From contig NZ_VFPV01000002.1 of assembly GCF_006716905.1 (NCBI RefSeq), positions 682,001 through 746,000 of the forward strand: a DNA stretch of 64,000 bases, given 5' to 3'. Shown here piece by piece: positions 32,657 through 41,532 of the stretch. The notes below the pieces were generated by a model. The model was given only the letters and a program-made list of their open reading frames with translations, was not told where the DNA came from and did not search any database. Position 1 is the stretch's first letter. Every line of letters starts with the position of its first letter. Both the position numbers and the translations under genes were made by a program. This DNA comes from Acidovorax temperans. GTDB taxonomy: Bacteria; Pseudomonadota; Gammaproteobacteria; Burkholderiales; Burkholderiaceae_C.

Positions 32657-33267
32657 AGAGTCAGCATCCAGACAGCGGTGGCCACCAGCACCAGCGCCAG
32701 GGCGCGGTTGAACCACAGCAGGCGAGCACCCTGCGACAGCCACTGGCGCAGCAGGGAGCCCAGCAGCGCATAGACAAAGTTGCTGCTGAAGGCAAACGCC
32801 ACCATCACGCAGCAGATGATGGCCAGGCGCTCACCCGGGTTGGTGGCCGGCTGCCCGGCTGCGTTGACCACCCAGCCCGCGCTGAGCGTGAGGGCCAGCA
32901 TCCAGGCCTTGATGTTCACGAACTGCAGGCCCACGCCTTGCCAGAAGGTCACCTGCAGGCGGCTGCCGTCCACCTCGGCAAGCTGCCCGGCGCGGCTGAG
33001 CTTCCAGGCCAGCCACAGCATGTAGGCCACGCCCATCAGCGTGACCGTCCAGCGCAGCGCGGGAACGCCGGTGATGAGGGCCCCCAGGCCCAGGCCGCTG
33101 CCCAGCATCAGCAGGGTCCAGCCCGTGGGCACGGCCAGGCAAAAGCGCAGGGCGCGCTTGAGGCCCAGGTTGGCGGCCAGGGCGGTAGACAAGGTGGTGT
33201 TGGGCCCCGGCGAAAAGCTCATGGCGGTGCAAAACAGCAAAAGGGCGGTGAGTTCGGCGGTGCTCAT
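32653..33267 (-). CDS. LysE-family amino-acid exporter
   Basis: A 204-residue LysE/RhtB-type exporter with six hydrophobic segments and the family motif S-F-S-P-G-P-N-T at residues 17-24. The inner-membrane protein is expected to export an amino acid or related compound. It is the first gene of the minus-strand operon and starts 157 bases from the divergent MocR-type regulator. Confidence 0.88.
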   Translation of the reverse strand: MSTAELTALLLFCTAMSFSPGPNTTLSTALAANLGLKRALRFCLAVPTGWTLLMLGSGLGLGALITGVPALRWTVTLMGVAYMLWLAWKLSRAGQLAEVDGSRLQVTFWQGVGLQFVNIKAWMLALTLSAGWVVNAAGQPATNPGERLAIICCVMVAFAFSSNFVYALLGSLLRQWLSQGARLLWFNRALALVLVATAVWMLTL

Positions 33268-33342
33268 GCAATAGGCGGTGCGGGCGGGTGTTGCGCGGGA
33301 GTATGGCTGTCCAATGTAATCGGATGTACCGATACACTACCC

Positions 33343-33375
33343 ATACAGTTCAGCAGCGCAGTATGCAAACTGTAT
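33343..33375. promoter_or_regulatory. candidate MocR operator, inverted repeat
   Basis: Arms atacagtt (33343-33350) and aactgtat (33368-33375) are perfect inverted copies 17 bases apart, in the gap between lysE and the MocR gene. Further nearby tgtacc / ggatgtaccgatac steps suggest more half-sites. The assignment rests on position. Confidence 0.4.
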
Positions 33376-33423
33376 TGTTGGCTGTGCCAGTACACGGCAC
33401 AGCGCCTTGCCCGGAGACCCGCC

Positions 33424-34905
33424 ATGTTGATGAAGTCGTCCACCCAGTCGCTGACCGAGCAGTTGTCGGAGCGCTTTGCCGAGCGCATCCGCAATCGGCT
33501 GCTGGCCCCGGGCGCGCGCCTGCCGTCGGTGCGCCAGTGCGCTCAGCAAAACGGCGTGAGCCCGTCCACCGTGGTGGCGGCCTATGACCAGCTGCTGGCG
33601 CTGGGGCTGGTGGAGGCCCGCAAGAACCGGGGCTTCTTCGTGCGCGACAGCGGCGGCGCGGACACCGCCGCCGGGGCCGATGCCCGCACCGCGGACCCGA
33701 CCCTGGAAAACGCCGCCCCCAACTGGAGCACCGCCCACTGGTTTGCGGCGCGCGCCGCCGGGCGCGCGGGGCGGGGCGTGTCGCCCGTCAACGCCACGGC
33801 GCTCATCCGCGGCATGTTCCACAAGATCAGCGACAAGCCCCAGCCCGGCATGGGCGTGTTTCCGTCCGAGTGGCTGGAGTCCACCTTCATGCCCGCTGCG
33901 GTGCGCAAGGTCACCAACTCGCGCAGCCTGCAAGATTTTTCGCTGCAGTACGGCGAGCCGCTGGGCGATGCGCACCTGCGCCGCCTGCTGGCCAAGAAGC
34001 TCTCCACCCTCAACGTGCACACGGTGCCCGAGCACATCATCACCACCGTGGGGGCCACGCACGCGCTGGACATCGTGAGCCGCACGCTGCTGCGCCCTGG
34101 CGACCCGGTGATGGTGGAGGAGCCCGGCTGGGCGGTGGAGTTTGCGCGGCTGGCGGCCTTGGGCATGCGCATCCTGCCCGTGCCGCGTCGCGCTGACGGG
34201 CCAGACCTGGAGGTGATGGCACGCTACTGCGAAGTGCACCAGCCCAAGCTGTACGTGAGCGTGAGCGTGTTCCACAACCCCACGGGCTACTGCCTCAGCC
34301 CGGGCAGCGCCCACCGCGTGCTGCAGTTAGCCAACCAGCACAACTTTCATGTGGTGGAGGACGACACCTACAGCCACATCGCGCCAGAGCACGCCACTCG
34401 CCTCACGGCGCTCGATGGTCTGCAGCGCACCATCTATGTGAGCGGGTTCGCGAAGATTCTTGCGCCCAACTGGCGCATTGGTTACCTGGCGGCCCCGCCG
34501 AATCTGGTGGAGCCCCTGCTCGACACCAAGCTGCTGGCCACTCTCACCACCCCTGCCTTGCTGGAAAAAGCCTTGGCCCTGTGCATTGAGCAAGGGCAGC
34601 TGCGCCGCCATGCCGAGCGCATCCGTACCCGGCTGGATGCCGCCCGGTCACGCAGCGTCAAGCTGGCGCTGCAAGCCGGCTGCACTTTTGCGGCAGAGCC
34701 GGTGGGCCTGTTCGGCTGGGTCGATACGGGCGTGGACACCGACGCTCTGGCCCAGCGCATGCTGGACGAGGGCTACTTGCTGGCTCCCGGCGCGCTGTTC
34801 CATGCCGAGCGCAAACCCAGCACGCTTATGCGCATCAACTTTGCCACCACGCAGGAAGCGGCCTTCTGGCAAATCTTCCAGCAGGTGGTGGCAGCGATGA
34901 AGTGA
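33424..34905 (+). CDS. MocR-type GntR/aminotransferase transcriptional regulator
   Basis: A 493-residue fusion of a GntR winged helix-turn-helix (residues 5-75: L-A-P-G-A-R-L-P-S-V-R-Q-C-A, then G-V-S-P-S-T-V-V-A-A-Y) and a fold-type I aminotransferase-like domain. The PLP lysine is kept in V-S-G-F-A-K-I-L-A-P-N-W-R near residue 345. MocR regulators sense an amino-acid-PLP adduct. It is divergent from the lysE-led operon, which it probably controls. The frame is open well upstream; ATG 33424 is chosen because the helix-turn-helix domain follows directly. Confidence 0.9.
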   Translation: MLMKSSTQSLTEQLSERFAERIRNRLLAPGARLPSVRQCAQQNGVSPSTVVAAYDQLLALGLVEARKNRGFFVRDSGGADTAAGADARTADPTLENAAPNWSTAHWFAARAAGRAGRGVSPVNATALIRGMFHKISDKPQPGMGVFPSEWLESTFMPAAVRKVTNSRSLQDFSLQYGEPLGDAHLRRLLAKKLSTLNVHTVPEHIITTVGATHALDIVSRTLLRPGDPVMVEEPGWAVEFARLAALGMRILPVPRRADGPDLEVMARYCEVHQPKLYVSVSVFHNPTGYCLSPGSAHRVLQLANQHNFHVVEDDTYSHIAPEHATRLTALDGLQRTIYVSGFAKILAPNWRIGYLAAPPNLVEPLLDTKLLATLTTPALLEKALALCIEQGQLRRHAERIRTRLDAARSRSVKLALQAGCTFAAEPVGLFGWVDTGVDTDALAQRMLDEGYLLAPGALFHAERKPSTLMRINFATTQEAAFWQIFQQVVAAMK

Positions 34906-35019
34906 GCGGCTGAGCGCAGAGCCGCGAAACAGGCGCTTGGCGCGCGGATGGCCGTCGCCTCGGTGCCTTTTGCAGGCTTTCTCGCCACCCAGGTGCGGTT
35001 TTTTTGAACAAAACACCCT

Positions 35020-35068
35020 TGCAGCGCTTTATTTATAAGCGCAAGCAGCTATCAATAAAGTAGCAATT
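35020..35068. repeat. AGCGCT-type palindromic repeat copy 6
   Basis: The segment gcagcgctttatttataagc followed by gcaagcagctatcaataaagtagc lies between the converging MocR and oxidoreductase genes, seven bases from the oxidoreductase stop. It probably serves as a shared terminator. Confidence 0.65.
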
Positions 35069-35074
35069 CAAGCG

Positions 35075-35716
35075 TCAATACGCCACGGTGAAGCGCTGCT
35101 GCAGGTGGCGTGGAGCCTCCAGCTCGTCCACGATGGCCACTGCCAGATCGGCCACGCTGATCTTGCCGGGCTGGTCGCCGTTCATCAGGGGGGATTCCGT
35201 GCCCAGGCGGTAGTGGCCCGTGCGCTCGCCGGGCTCCAGCAGGATGGCGGGTGAGAGGAAGGTCCATTGCAGGGTGGATTCCTGGCGCAGCAGGTTCAGC
35301 GCTTCGCGGGCGGCCAGTGCGCCGTTTTTCCATTCGGCCGGGAACTGGGGGGTGTCCACCAGCTGCACGCCTGGCGCCACATACAGGCTGCCTGCGCCGC
35401 CCACCACCAGCAGGCGCTGAACGCCAGCGGCCTTGACGCCCGCCGTGATGGCGCGGCTGCCCCGCAGAAATTCGTCGTGCAGGTCGGGATGCGTCCAGCC
35501 TGGGTTATAGGCGCTGGCCACCGCGTCCACCCCCCGGACGGCCTGGGCCACCTGCGCGGCGTCTGTTGCGTTTGCCTGCACCACGGTCAGGCCCTCGCGC
35601 AAAGGAAGCTTGGCCGGGTCGCGGGCCAGGGCCGTCACGCGGTGGCCGCGTTGCAGCAGTTCATTCAACAATGCGGTGCCTACAAAGCCGGTGGCGCCAA
35701 TCAGTGCGATGTGCAT
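35075..35716 (-). CDS. NAD(P)-binding Rossmann-fold oxidoreductase (NmrA/SDR-like)
   Basis: A 213-residue protein of the atypical short-chain dehydrogenase group. G-A-T-G-F-V-G-T near residue 7 is the nucleotide-binding loop, R-D-P-A-K suggests NADP preference, and V-V-G-G-A-G-S-L follows the fourth strand. Relatives include flavin/biliverdin-reductase-like proteins; no substrate is evident. I chose the ATG at 35716 (M-H-I-A-L-I-G), preceded by AGGA, over a start 42 codons upstream. It is divergent from a LysR gene, its likely regulator. Confidence 0.85.
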   Translation of the reverse strand: MHIALIGATGFVGTALLNELLQRGHRVTALARDPAKLPLREGLTVVQANATDAAQVAQAVRGVDAVASAYNPGWTHPDLHDEFLRGSRAITAGVKAAGVQRLLVVGGAGSLYVAPGVQLVDTPQFPAEWKNGALAAREALNLLRQESTLQWTFLSPAILLEPGERTGHYRLGTESPLMNGDQPGKISVADLAVAIVDELEAPRHLQQRFTVAY

Positions 35717-35856
35717 GGTGTGTTCCTGCAAGGGGAGTGAAGATGCTGCAAGCTTATTTTTGATGCTGCGCTTGCGGTAGAGGGTTGAAAATGCTTTGTC
35801 TTTGAAGCGCTGCTTCAAAATCAAGCCTTTGAACAGGCTCACTGCGGCAGGAGGAT

Positions 35857-36762
35857 GTGTTGGACGATCTCAAGCGGATGGCGGTGTTTGCCAGCGTGGT
35901 GCAGCATGGTTCGATGACGGGCGCGGGCCGGGTGCTGGGCATGAGCCCGTCAGCGGTCAGCCAGCAGGTGCGGCAACTGGAGCGGGAAGGGGGCGTGACG
36001 CTTCTGCACCGCTCCACCCGCAAACTGGCTTTGACCGAAGCAGGCCAGCGTTATCACGCCCAGTGCGCAGCCATGTGCGCGGCAGCCGAGCAGGCGCGGG
36101 CCGAGCTGGCGGCCGCGCGCGATGCGCCCAGTGGCGAGCTGCGCATGTCGGCCACCGTGGGCTTTGCGCGGCATGTCTCCCCGGCTCTGGGCGCGATGCT
36201 GGCGCAATACCCCTCGTTGCGGCTGCGGTTGCTGGTGGACGATGCTCCCATTGATCTCATCAACGCCCGGGTGGACCTGGCGGTGCGCTTTGGCCGCCTG
36301 GCCGATTCGACCTGGGCGGCACGCAGGCTGGGGGCGCTGGAATGGTGGCTGTGCGCCTCGCCCGAGTATCTGGACCGGCATGGCAACCCCGAAACGCCAG
36401 ATGCCCTGCTGGCCCATGGCTGGCTGGGCTTAGCACGCGAAGGGGCGGGCCTGCTGCTGGACCTGAGGGGCCCCGAGGGCGCGGCCCGCAGCCTGCGGGT
36501 GGAGCCGCGCATTGTGAGCAACAACCAGTTGTCCATCCAGCAGATGTGCGAGGCAGGCCTGGGTGTGGCGCTGATGGGCAGCCTGGATGTGCAGGACGCG
36601 CTGGCATCAGGCCGCCTGGTGCGGCTGTTGCCGCAGTGGACCATGGGCACCCTGGATATCTGGGCCGTGACGCCCCAGCGGGATGCGCAGCCTGCCAAGG
36701 TGCGGCAGGCCATTGCGGCCTTGCAGAGCTATCTTGTCACCCAGCCGGGTGTGCTGGAGTAG
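35857..36762 (+). CDS. LysR-family transcriptional regulator
   Basis: A 301-residue LysR-type regulator with N-terminal helix-turn-helix (D-D-L-K-R-M-A-V-F-A, then M-S-P-S-A-V-S-Q-Q-V-R-Q-L-E) and a C-terminal effector domain. It belongs to the CrgA/DsdC-like group of many Burkholderiales LysR genes. The start is GTG 35857 or TTG 35860; the TTG lies better after the AGGAGG. The divergent oxidoreductase is its most likely target. Confidence 0.9.
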   Translation: MLDDLKRMAVFASVVQHGSMTGAGRVLGMSPSAVSQQVRQLEREGGVTLLHRSTRKLALTEAGQRYHAQCAAMCAAAEQARAELAAARDAPSGELRMSATVGFARHVSPALGAMLAQYPSLRLRLLVDDAPIDLINARVDLAVRFGRLADSTWAARRLGALEWWLCASPEYLDRHGNPETPDALLAHGWLGLAREGAGLLLDLRGPEGAARSLRVEPRIVSNNQLSIQQMCEAGLGVALMGSLDVQDALASGRLVRLLPQWTMGTLDIWAVTPQRDAQPAKVRQAIAALQSYLVTQPGVLE

Positions 36763-36819
36763 TGGGTGCGGGCTGCGGGCTGCGGGCAGATCGGTGCAGA
36801 TCAGCCTGGGTCACACCCC

Positions 36820-38058
36820 TCAACGGGGAGGGGCCGGACGTTCCACTTCCAGATCGGACAGCACCCGCAGCAGCGCGCGGTTGACTTCCTCCAGGTCCAT
36901 CTCGTGCTCTTCGCACAGGCGGCGGATCACGCTGGCGTCGTCGTGTTCCAGCGCGCAGGCCATTTGCAGGCTGGGTGCGTACGGGCCGGTGTGCAGCACC
37001 GTGGCGTCGTAAATGCGTTCCGACAGCGGGATGCGGCGCAGGATCGTGCCCAGGGGCTCGCGCAGCAGTTCATCCATTTGCGACAGCAGTGCGCAGAGGT
37101 AAATTTCGCGCCGCAGCTCGTTTTCCACGCCGGGGTTGAGCAGCAGTGTGGTCAGGCGCGCACGCATCACCATGGACTCGCGGATGGGCTGCATGTTGGG
37201 CTCGGTGCTGGAGTGGGGCAGCTGGTCCGACAGCCAGCGCTTGATGGACTCGTACCCCATCATCACCATGCCCCGGCGCAGAGAGTCGATGCCGGTGCGC
37301 AGGCCCAGGGCTGCCGAGTTGGTGTAGATCATGAAGCGGTAGGACAGGATCGGATCCTCGCTCATGATGTCTTCAAACGTCTCCAGCGACTGCTCGTTGT
37401 CGATGGCCTTCATCAGCCGGTGAATGACCGCGTGTGACGGCTGCTGCGGCGTGTGCCGCATGCTGTAGAGCACGTCTTCCGTGGGCCAGCCGGCCAGCGC
37501 CAGCGCGTTGTTGTCCAGGCAGTGCTCCATCAGGGCACGGCTGGCCACGTTCTCATACATCTGCCCTGCCAGGATGGGGCTGATGTTGCGTGGTGGTAGC
37601 TTGGGGGCGCCGGGCTGTTGTGGTCCGCGCTGCAGTGCGGCAATGGCGTCTTCGGCGCGCAGGGTGAGCAGGCTGTTGTCAAAGCAGCGCGCCACTTCGG
37701 CGGGTGGTAGGTTGGCAATCTCGCCACGCCACACCAGCTTGAGCCCCCGCCGATGGGCTGCGCGCACCTGGTTGAAGATGGTGGAATCGTTCAGCCAGTC
37801 GCCGCGCACTTCAATCCACGGGCTGCCGCGCGGCGCGCTTTCCAGCAGGCTGGAGAGCAGCTGGTGCGTTTGGGGCGAGATCAGCAGCGGCGGGGAACTG
37901 GCCGACCACAGCTCTGCCAGCGTGCGCAGCAGGTGGCCTGCGTCTACCAGCAGCGAGGACTCGTTGTGCACATACAGCTGCACGCCAGCCAGCTTGCGGG
38001 CGCGGTTCCACAAGGGGCGGTAGCCCAGAATCAGACTGCCTAGGACGGATTGGACCAT
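36820..38058 (-). CDS. EAL-like plus HDOD domain protein
   Basis: A 412-residue protein with a YuxH-like layout. The N-terminal 150 residues look like a degenerate EAL domain without the E-x-L motif, so no cyclic-di-GMP phosphodiesterase activity is expected. The HDOD domain from about residue 190 on has M-E-D-I-M-S-E-D-P-I-L-S-like and M-G-Y-E-S-I-K-R-W-L segments. HDOD proteins act in signalling, sometimes in motility and chemotaxis. It is the last gene of the flgB-flgL run, 58 bases after flgL on the same strand. Confidence 0.82.
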   Translation of the reverse strand: MVQSVLGSLILGYRPLWNRARKLAGVQLYVHNESSLLVDAGHLLRTLAELWSASSPPLLISPQTHQLLSSLLESAPRGSPWIEVRGDWLNDSTIFNQVRAAHRRGLKLVWRGEIANLPPAEVARCFDNSLLTLRAEDAIAALQRGPQQPGAPKLPPRNISPILAGQMYENVASRALMEHCLDNNALALAGWPTEDVLYSMRHTPQQPSHAVIHRLMKAIDNEQSLETFEDIMSEDPILSYRFMIYTNSAALGLRTGIDSLRRGMVMMGYESIKRWLSDQLPHSSTEPNMQPIRESMVMRARLTTLLLNPGVENELRREIYLCALLSQMDELLREPLGTILRRIPLSERIYDATVLHTGPYAPSLQMACALEHDDASVIRRLCEEHEMDLEEVNRALLRVLSDLEVERPAPPR

Positions 38059-38116
38059 GTGCTCTCAGGCGGTGCGGCTGGCATCTGGGGCCCGGCGCGC
38101 TGCGCGGGGCGGGACG

Positions 38117-39427
38117 CTAGCTGATGTAATTGAACAGCGAAAGCTTCTGAACCGACGCATAGGTCTGCAGCGCTGCCTGGTAGCCCGTCTGCTGGTTCTG
38201 GAAGTCCGAAATGCCTTTGATCATATCCAGATCCTCGGCGCGTGAGCGGTCGGATTCGAGCTGCACGGAGCGCTTTTCCTGGTCGCCGGTGATACGGTCT
38301 GCGCGGTTGAGCAACTCGCCTGCATAGCCGCGCATGTTGTGCATGCGTTCCAGACCCCTGTCGATGTTGGCCAGAGCCTGGCCCACGGCCTGCGTGGCGG
38401 CGTTGTTGTTAGCTGCGCCGCCGATGTTCTTGATAGCGCTGTCGATGGTGCTGAAAAGGCTGGGGCTAGGCTGCAGGCTGATGGTGTCGCCGTTGGCGGG
38501 TGAATAGGCCAGGCTGCCGTCGGCCTGCTTGGCAGGCGAGGCATTGATGGTGAAGGACAGACCGGGCACGTTGACTGCGGGGTTGGTCGCGGCAGATATT
38601 TCGATGCTCAGCGGCTTGTCGGTCGGAAAGTCAGGCACCGTGACGGGGGCCGATGAAGTACCTAGGGTGAGGTCTTGAATGGTGTACGTGGCCGTGGCCG
38701 TGCCGGGCGTGGCGCCGGGGCCCACGGCGCTGAACACGATCTGGTAGTTGTTGCCCGTGACGGCACCGGGGTTTACCGGGGTGAGGGCGCTGGTGGTGAG
38801 CGTGCGGTTGCCGGGGATGGTGCTCACGCTGGCGGTGTAGGCGCCGTCGCGCTGCGGATCGAACATGAAGGCCGAATGGCCGTCCAGCGTGTTGGCGATG
38901 GAAACCCCTGTGTTGCTGCTTTGCCCCGGCTGGCCCTTGAACTCGTAGTCGGGGTTGCCAGGCAGCGGTCCCAGAAACGGGTTGACCGCGCTGCCCAGGG
39001 CGCCCAGCAAGGGGATGCCGTTGGTGTCCTTGCGGTTGGCCACATCGGAGAGCTGCTCGCGCAGGCTCTGCAATTGGTTGGCGATGGTCTTGCGGTCTTC
39101 GGGCTTGAGGGCGCCGTTGCCCGCATTCACGACCAGCTGGCGAATTTCCTGCACCAGATTGACGGCGTCACCCATGGTGGATTCAGCTTGGGCAATGGCG
39201 TTGCGCTGGTTTTCCAGGGCGCGCTGCTCGGTCTGGATGCGGCTGATCCGGGTCAGCGCGCGTTCAGCCTGGGCGGCCGACACGGGGTCGTCGCTGGCAC
39301 GCACCACACGCTTGCCCGAGGTCAGGTTCTCCTGCAGGTTGACGAGCGACGTCTGCCGCGCCGATACGTTGCGGATGGCGTTGTCATACATGTTGGCCGT
39401 GCCAACGCGAAAGATCGTATTGCTCAT
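38117..39427 (-). CDS. flgL: flagellar hook-associated protein 3
   Basis: FlgL (HAP3) is the outer of the two hook-filament junction proteins. The 436-residue protein has flagellin-like N-terminal helices (Q-E-N-L-T-S-G-K-R-V-V-R-A-S-D-D-P) and C-terminal helices (F-Q-N-Q-Q-T-G-Y-Q-A-A-L-Q-T-Y) around a variable middle region. It has no signal peptide, as expected for an export-apparatus substrate. It follows flgK by 33 bases. Confidence 0.94.
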   Translation of the reverse strand: MSNTIFRVGTANMYDNAIRNVSARQTSLVNLQENLTSGKRVVRASDDPVSAAQAERALTRISRIQTEQRALENQRNAIAQAESTMGDAVNLVQEIRQLVVNAGNGALKPEDRKTIANQLQSLREQLSDVANRKDTNGIPLLGALGSAVNPFLGPLPGNPDYEFKGQPGQSSNTGVSIANTLDGHSAFMFDPQRDGAYTASVSTIPGNRTLTTSALTPVNPGAVTGNNYQIVFSAVGPGATPGTATATYTIQDLTLGTSSAPVTVPDFPTDKPLSIEISAATNPAVNVPGLSFTINASPAKQADGSLAYSPANGDTISLQPSPSLFSTIDSAIKNIGGAANNNAATQAVGQALANIDRGLERMHNMRGYAGELLNRADRITGDQEKRSVQLESDRSRAEDLDMIKGISDFQNQQTGYQAALQTYASVQKLSLFNYIS

Positions 39428-39460
39428 GTCAGACTCCTTCGGAGTGCATCAGAGGCGGCC

Positions 39461-41515
39461 TCATCGGCCCAGGTTCTGGATCAGCGTGTCAAAGACACTC
39501 TGCGCAATTTGCAGCATCTTGGCCGATGCCTGGTAGGCCTGCTGGTACTGCAGCAGCTTGGCGGCTTCTTCGTCCAGGTTCACGCCTGAAACGGCCGTGC
39601 GGTCGTTTTCCAGGTTCACCGCAATTGACTTTGACAGATCGGAGGCAAACAGCGCGCTCTGCGTGCGCGTGCCCACCTGGGCCATGGCACTGGCGTAGCC
39701 GTCGCTGAGGGTGGATTCGTCGAACATCTTCACATCGCGCAGGTTCATCAGCGCTGTGGCGTTGCCGGCATTGCGGGTGTAGTAGTCGCCGTCCAGCTTT
39801 GCATCGCCTACGGTCACGATATCCCCATCTTTGGGCGTGCCCTTCAGCGTGATGGACCAGCCATTGAGGCGGATGGCCTGGCCGGAGGTGTAGGGAACCA
39901 CGGTGGTGCCGGCCACATACGTGTCTGGGGGCGGGACGTTCAGGGGGCGCTCGCTAGTGCCCGAGATGATGAAGCCGCCTTTGTCCTGTTCGTACTTGAG
40001 CGTGATTTGGGAAGGGATGGTCTGTGGATCGAGCGTGATGTCGGCCACCACGCCGTTGCTGATGATTTCGGGCGGGTCGACGAAGACGGGCGGAGTGCCC
40101 GTGGTCTTCCAATGCGCGCCGGTAGTCTTGAGTTCCGCCAGCTGCAGCGTGCCGCCATTGGACGGGTCCATGGCCGCGTTCACGGGGTTGGCCGCAGCCA
40201 GATCGCGGGGCGAATACACCAGCGCCTGAATATTAGCCGCCGCGTCGGCGAATGGCTTGAACAGCACGCGTTCATTCAGGGTGCCAGCGGCAGTGAACTT
40301 GAAGGTAAGCCCGTCCATCATCACCCCTGCTGGATCGGTGAAATCAAGCACGTTGGTGGTTGTGTTGTCGGACAGGCGAATGATCTGTCCCCCAGGTGGA
40401 GAGGTAAAGCGCACCTCGTAATCCGAAGCCGCAAACTGGGAGGTGCCCAGCGGGGTTTGGAAGTCGATAATTCCTTCGGCGATGCCGCTGGTGTACCCGA
40501 GTGCACTTTTGGGTTCAGAAAACAGAGGTTTCCCTTTTTCACCGTCCAGTGTGAGCCCCATACCCTGTTGGTAGTTTATAGACCTGCCAATGGCCAATGC
40601 CATGCGGCCCAGCAGGTTGCGCCCTTCGGCCAGATCGGTGTTGTTGAACCGGAGCAGGCCCGAGATGCTGCCGCCCCCGAGCATGTTTTCGTCCAGCTCA
40701 ATCTTTGGAGAGCCTGGGCGGGTGAAGAGCAGCTTGACCTGCCCGCTGTTGACCTGCCCGCTGGACGGGAACGTGCCCGAGTCGCCTACCGCCACCTCGG
40801 TGGCTGTGGTGCCTAGCACCAGGGGCTGGCTACCACCGACGAACAGGCCGATGGTTCCGTCGTCTGCCGGTATCTGCGTGGTTTGCACATACTGGTTGAT
40901 TTCGCGGATGACCTGCTCGCGCTGGTCCAGCAGGTCGTTGGGGGTTTGCCCGTTGCCTGTGGCGCGTGCAATCTGCTCGTTGATCGCAGCCATCTGCTTG
41001 GCCAGGCTGTTGACGGTGTTGGCGCTGTTCTTCAGCTCTTCGGTCACCGTGTACTGGATCTCGTTGATGCGGTCGGCCGAGGTGCGCATGCGCGATGCGG
41101 TTTCGTCCATGCGTGTGAGCACCAGGGTGCGCGCCGACAGGTCGGTGGGGGCAGCCACGACGTCCGAGAACGCGTTCATCATGTCGTTGATGGCGGCGCC
41201 CAACCCCGTGGGGCCGCCGCTGAAGATCTCCTGCAGCTGGCTGAGCCGCTGCGCGCGCACCGTATCCCCAGCGCTCACTGATCCCGCCGCTGCGGCCTGG
41301 CGGGTGAGCAATTCGCTCTGGTTGCGCAAGATGGTGCGCACATCCACCCCTTGCCCGATGTAGCCCGCGCCCGAGAATTGCCCCTGCACGGTTTGCAGTG
41401 CCACGGACTGGCGCGAATACCCGGGGGTGTTGACGTTGGCAATGTTGTTGCCAGCCGTCTGCAAGGCCACCTGGTTGGCCATCAGGGCGCGAGCGCCGAC
41501 GTTGAGCAGTCCCAT
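39461..41515 (-). CDS. flgK: flagellar hook-associated protein 1
   Basis: FlgK (HAP1), 684 residues, joins the hook to FlgL. The N-terminus carries the rod/hook motif A-G-N-N-I-A-N-V-N-T-P-G-Y-S-R-Q near residue 26, and the C-terminal A-K-L-L-Q-Y-Q-Q-A-Y-Q-A-S-A-K completes the coiled coil. A large middle domain is typical. It lies 17 bases after flgJ in the same operon. Confidence 0.95.
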   Translation of the reverse strand: MGLLNVGARALMANQVALQTAGNNIANVNTPGYSRQSVALQTVQGQFSGAGYIGQGVDVRTILRNQSELLTRQAAAAGSVSAGDTVRAQRLSQLQEIFSGGPTGLGAAINDMMNAFSDVVAAPTDLSARTLVLTRMDETASRMRTSADRINEIQYTVTEELKNSANTVNSLAKQMAAINEQIARATGNGQTPNDLLDQREQVIREINQYVQTTQIPADDGTIGLFVGGSQPLVLGTTATEVAVGDSGTFPSSGQVNSGQVKLLFTRPGSPKIELDENMLGGGSISGLLRFNNTDLAEGRNLLGRMALAIGRSINYQQGMGLTLDGEKGKPLFSEPKSALGYTSGIAEGIIDFQTPLGTSQFAASDYEVRFTSPPGGQIIRLSDNTTTNVLDFTDPAGVMMDGLTFKFTAAGTLNERVLFKPFADAAANIQALVYSPRDLAAANPVNAAMDPSNGGTLQLAELKTTGAHWKTTGTPPVFVDPPEIISNGVVADITLDPQTIPSQITLKYEQDKGGFIISGTSERPLNVPPPDTYVAGTTVVPYTSGQAIRLNGWSITLKGTPKDGDIVTVGDAKLDGDYYTRNAGNATALMNLRDVKMFDESTLSDGYASAMAQVGTRTQSALFASDLSKSIAVNLENDRTAVSGVNLDEEAAKLLQYQQAYQASAKMLQIAQSVFDTLIQNLGR

Positions 41516-41532
41516 GATTTACACCGCTTCCA

